From Liolophura sinensis (taxonomy: Eukaryota > Mollusca > Polyplacophora > Chitonida > Chitonidae): 64,000 bases of DNA. Positions 62,207 through 64,000 of this stretch are shown piece after piece. The stretch spans positions 84,738,644-84,802,643 of the forward strand of contig NC_088295.1 in NCBI RefSeq assembly GCF_032854445.1, read 5' to 3'. The notes below the pieces were generated by a model. That model was not told where the DNA came from and ran no database searches. It worked only from the letters and a program-made list of their open reading frames with translations. The translations under genes were made by a program, and so were the position numbers. The first letter of the stretch is position 1. Each line of letters starts with the position of its first letter.

Positions 62207-62440
62207 ATGGGTAATGGTGAAACGACAAGTGAAACCGACGATGAACGCTTAAAGGTTTTTAATACTGTATTGGCCAGAATTAACAAACATGGCACACGCC
62301 TGAAGAAAGAGAAGTGTGCTTTTTTCCAGGACAAAACTGAATACTTAGGACATGTGATTGACAAAAATGGATTGCATACTTTTCCAGACAAAGTAAATGC
62401 TATGATGAATGCACCAACACGAAAAGACCTTATAAATTAA
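62207..62440 (+). pseudogene. C-terminal end of gypsy RT (thumb region)
   Basis: It begins with TSETDDERLKVFNTVLARIN, which in intact elements directly follows the YxDD strand. It then continues with LKKEKCAFFQDKTEYLGHVI and DKNGLHTFPDKVNAM. The catalytic palm is missing upstream. The frame breaks at about 62440 and the connection to RNase H (GLLNHY...VLHPLYKL) continues in another frame. Confidence 0.88.
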
Positions 62441-62457
62441 AGATCGTTAAAGGACTT

Positions 62458-63016
62458 TTGAACCATTATACCATCTTCTTACTTAACCTAGCCATAGTTC
62501 TTCATCCGCTCTATAAACTGCAAAAGAAGGACAGGAAGTGGAAGTGGACTACGGAATTTGAAAAAGCCAAAGTTATGATTTCCTCGACAGATGTTATGGT
62601 CCACTTTGGCAACAACTTACCAGTACGACTTGCATGTGATGCCATAGACGCAGTTATATCACATCTTATGCCTTACGATGATAAAAGACCCATTGTGCTT
62701 GCTTCCAGATCACTGTTAAAGGCAGAAAACAATTACGCCCAAATTGAACGCGAAGGGTTAAGCTTTGTGTATGGTGTCAAGAAATTACCTCTTTGGACTT
62801 CAATTCACATTAGTGACTGACCACAGTTACCGCTTTGGACGTCAATTCACATTAGTGACTGACCACAGTTACCTCTTTGGACGTCAATTCACATTAGTGA
62901 CTGACCACAGTTACCTCTTTGGACGTCAATTCACATTAGTGACTGACCACAAATCACTTGTTTCTATTTTTTTACCAAACACTGGCATACCTGCACTAGC
63001 CGCCCAAAGAATGTAG
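62458..63016 (+). pseudogene. gypsy RNase H with fourfold 42-bp duplication
   Basis: RNase H signatures: LACDA...AVISHLMP, where a few residues between the first Asp and the glycine-rich turn are deleted; the RPIVLASRSLLKAENNYAQI stretch; and EREGLSFVYGVKK. A frameshift then joins to QFTLVTDH. A 42-bp segment (landmarks CTTTGGACGTCAATTCACAT and TAGTGACTGACCACAGTTAC) is present four times at about 62789-62955. The 14-codon block ending in TDHS is therefore repeated in frame before TDHKSL restores the normal sequence. Confidence 0.88.
62789..62955 (+). repeat. 42-bp tandem duplication, 4 copies
   Basis: Four adjacent copies of a 42-bp unit inside RNase H. The first has ACTTC for ACGTC and the second CGCTTTGG for CTCTTTGG. 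The last runs into the native ACAAATCACTTG. The copies are so similar that the expansion is recent relative to the rest of the decayed element, or it was maintained by slippage. Confidence 0.95.
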
Positions 63017-63084
63017 CGTTGGGCGCTCATCCTTGCTAACCATGACTACACCATTGAGTACAGAATGGACTATCCCGCTAATCA

Positions 63085-64000
63085 TTGGATGTGAATGTGC
63101 CGGGGCCAAAGCAAGTAGCAGATGTCTTCTCTTTGACCAAGACAGAGACACTACCAGTTACTGGCACAGAGATAGCAAAAGCTACTGGGAAGGACAGTAT
63201 ACTATCTCGTGTGTACTTGAACACCCTAAATAGAGGACTGAATGTGATGACCCAGAGTTATGTCAGTATTATACGAGGCGTGACGAAATCTCAATCAACC
63301 AAGGATGTCTTATGTGAGGAGTTCGAGTGATTGTGTTCCATTCAAACTGACAGTGTTCGAAGAACTATACAGCACTCATTCAGGAATCGTGCGAATGAAA
63401 ACCATCGCTAGAAGCTACGTACATTGGCCCAATATCAACAGTGAACTGGAAAATCTAACTAAAATCTAGACTGTCAGGGACTGCCTTAGTATCCGAAATA
63501 ACCCTGCCCCAACTGCTTTACACCTACGGCCATTTCCTGATAAGAAGTGGAAGAGGATTCATGTAGACTTTGCAGGTCCATTTCTGAACAAAATGTTCTT
63601 TGTAATAGTTGATGCACATTCGAAATGAGCAGAGATCTTTATCGCTGAATCTACAATCACAGAGAGAACCGTGCAACTTTTGCGAGACACAGTTTATCAC
63701 AGCAAGTGGTCAGTGACAACGGTCCAGAGCTTACATCAGATCAATTTCGTGACTTCACGGATACAAATGGTATTTGTTACATTAGGTCAGCACCGTATCA
63801 TCCTGCCACTAACGGTCAAACAGAACGATACATTGCAACAAAGAAGTCCAGTTAAAAAACAAACCGTTTCATAGTGTCAATAAAGAAGAACCTCGCAAAC
63901 TTCCTGTTGGGGTACCAAAACTCACCCCATGTGACTACCGGCGAATCCCCAGCAAAACTGTTTCTGGGTGAGAGTTACAAACGCGACTGGATCTAAGCCG
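63085..64000 (+). pseudogene. gypsy element 2 integrase (incomplete at window end)
   Basis: The tether and zinc-binding region is at about 63085-63500 (LYSTHSGIVRMKTIARSYVH, then RDCLSIRNNPAP). The first catalytic Asp lies in IHVDFAGPF (63566-63568). A TGA replaces a Trp codon in VDAHSK-W, and a frame change follows. The second Asp (63715-63717, VSDNGPE) and the Glu (63823-63825, TNGQTERY) are in one frame exactly 36 codons apart, which is the canonical D-35-E spacing. The downstream FLLGYQNSPHVTTGESPAKL segment reaches the window edge. The C-terminus and 3' LTR lie outside. Confidence 0.92.

Larger units (their letters stand above)
61150..64000 (+). mobile_element. decayed Ty3/gypsy element 2, runs off the window
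   Basis: Plus-strand order: gag with two CCHC-like knuckles, a remnant between gag and pol, the C-terminal end of RT, RNase H, integrase zinc region and catalytic core, continuing to base 64000. It is a different lineage from the element at 25-30 kb: the residue patterns in gag and integrase resemble the K02A2.6-like clade. Most of protease and the RT catalytic core are missing. Many stops and frameshifts show it is dead. Confidence 0.92.

Overview
The window reads as nuclear DNA of an animal, most likely a mollusc or related lophotrochozoan. It is AT-rich, with no operons or dense long reading frames. It carries many copies of a tRNA-headed SINE of a type I associate with molluscan genomes, plus decayed Ty3/gypsy and Tc1-like elements, MITEs, and several micro- and minisatellites. 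The placement rests mainly on the SINE and is an inference. I find no host protein-coding gene I can defend and no rRNA or tRNA gene. Every recognisable protein-coding signal belongs to a mobile element.

Layout. 1-5.2 kb: mostly unremarkable, with one small MITE (652-787) and a possible tRNA-type SINE promoter near 4.5 kb. 5.2-25.05 kb: a tandem array of a roughly 6.7-6.9 kb non-coding unit, in three long copies (5.2-11.1, 11.1-18.0, 18.0-24.75 kb) plus the first ~300 bp of a fourth. Each copy contains a 24-bp minisatellite. The copies differ by clean insertions: SINEs, a solo-LTR-like element, a TTAA-flanked MITE, a foldback element and an (AT)n expansion. Copies lacking an insertion serve as ready-made empty sites. 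25.2-30.65 kb: a decayed Ty3/gypsy element on the minus strand, with 5' LTR, a tRNA-Leu-type primer binding site, gag, protease, RT, RNase H and integrase. It also has an extra region after integrase that encodes a C2H2 zinc finger. No 3' LTR is visible. 30.8-31.15 kb: a long (ATGT)n tract. 32.6-33.65 kb: a decaying 44-bp satellite split by a SINE. 33.89-34.74 kb: a deleted Tc1-like transposon. 34.75-48.86 kb: largely featureless, with a CpG-dense patch (36.57-36.89 kb) and two short open segments of unknown meaning. 49.05-49.99 and 51.47-51.79 kb: satellites of 66 and 39 bp whose periods are multiples of three, so they stay open as repetitive reading frames. 57.68-57.92 kb: a full-length SINE with a target-site duplication, followed by a cluster of nuclear-receptor-like half-sites. 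61.15-64 kb: a second, plus-strand Ty3/gypsy element. It lacks most of protease and RT, has a fourfold 42-bp duplication inside RNase H, and retains the D-35-E part of integrase. It runs off the window end.

The elements do not form a pathway. The region is an accessory, repeat-driven landscape in which the 6.8-kb array records successive transposon arrivals. The most unusual points are that array, the two independent insertions at the same TTAA in different array copies, the zinc-finger segment behind the gypsy integrase, and the in-frame RNase H duplication.
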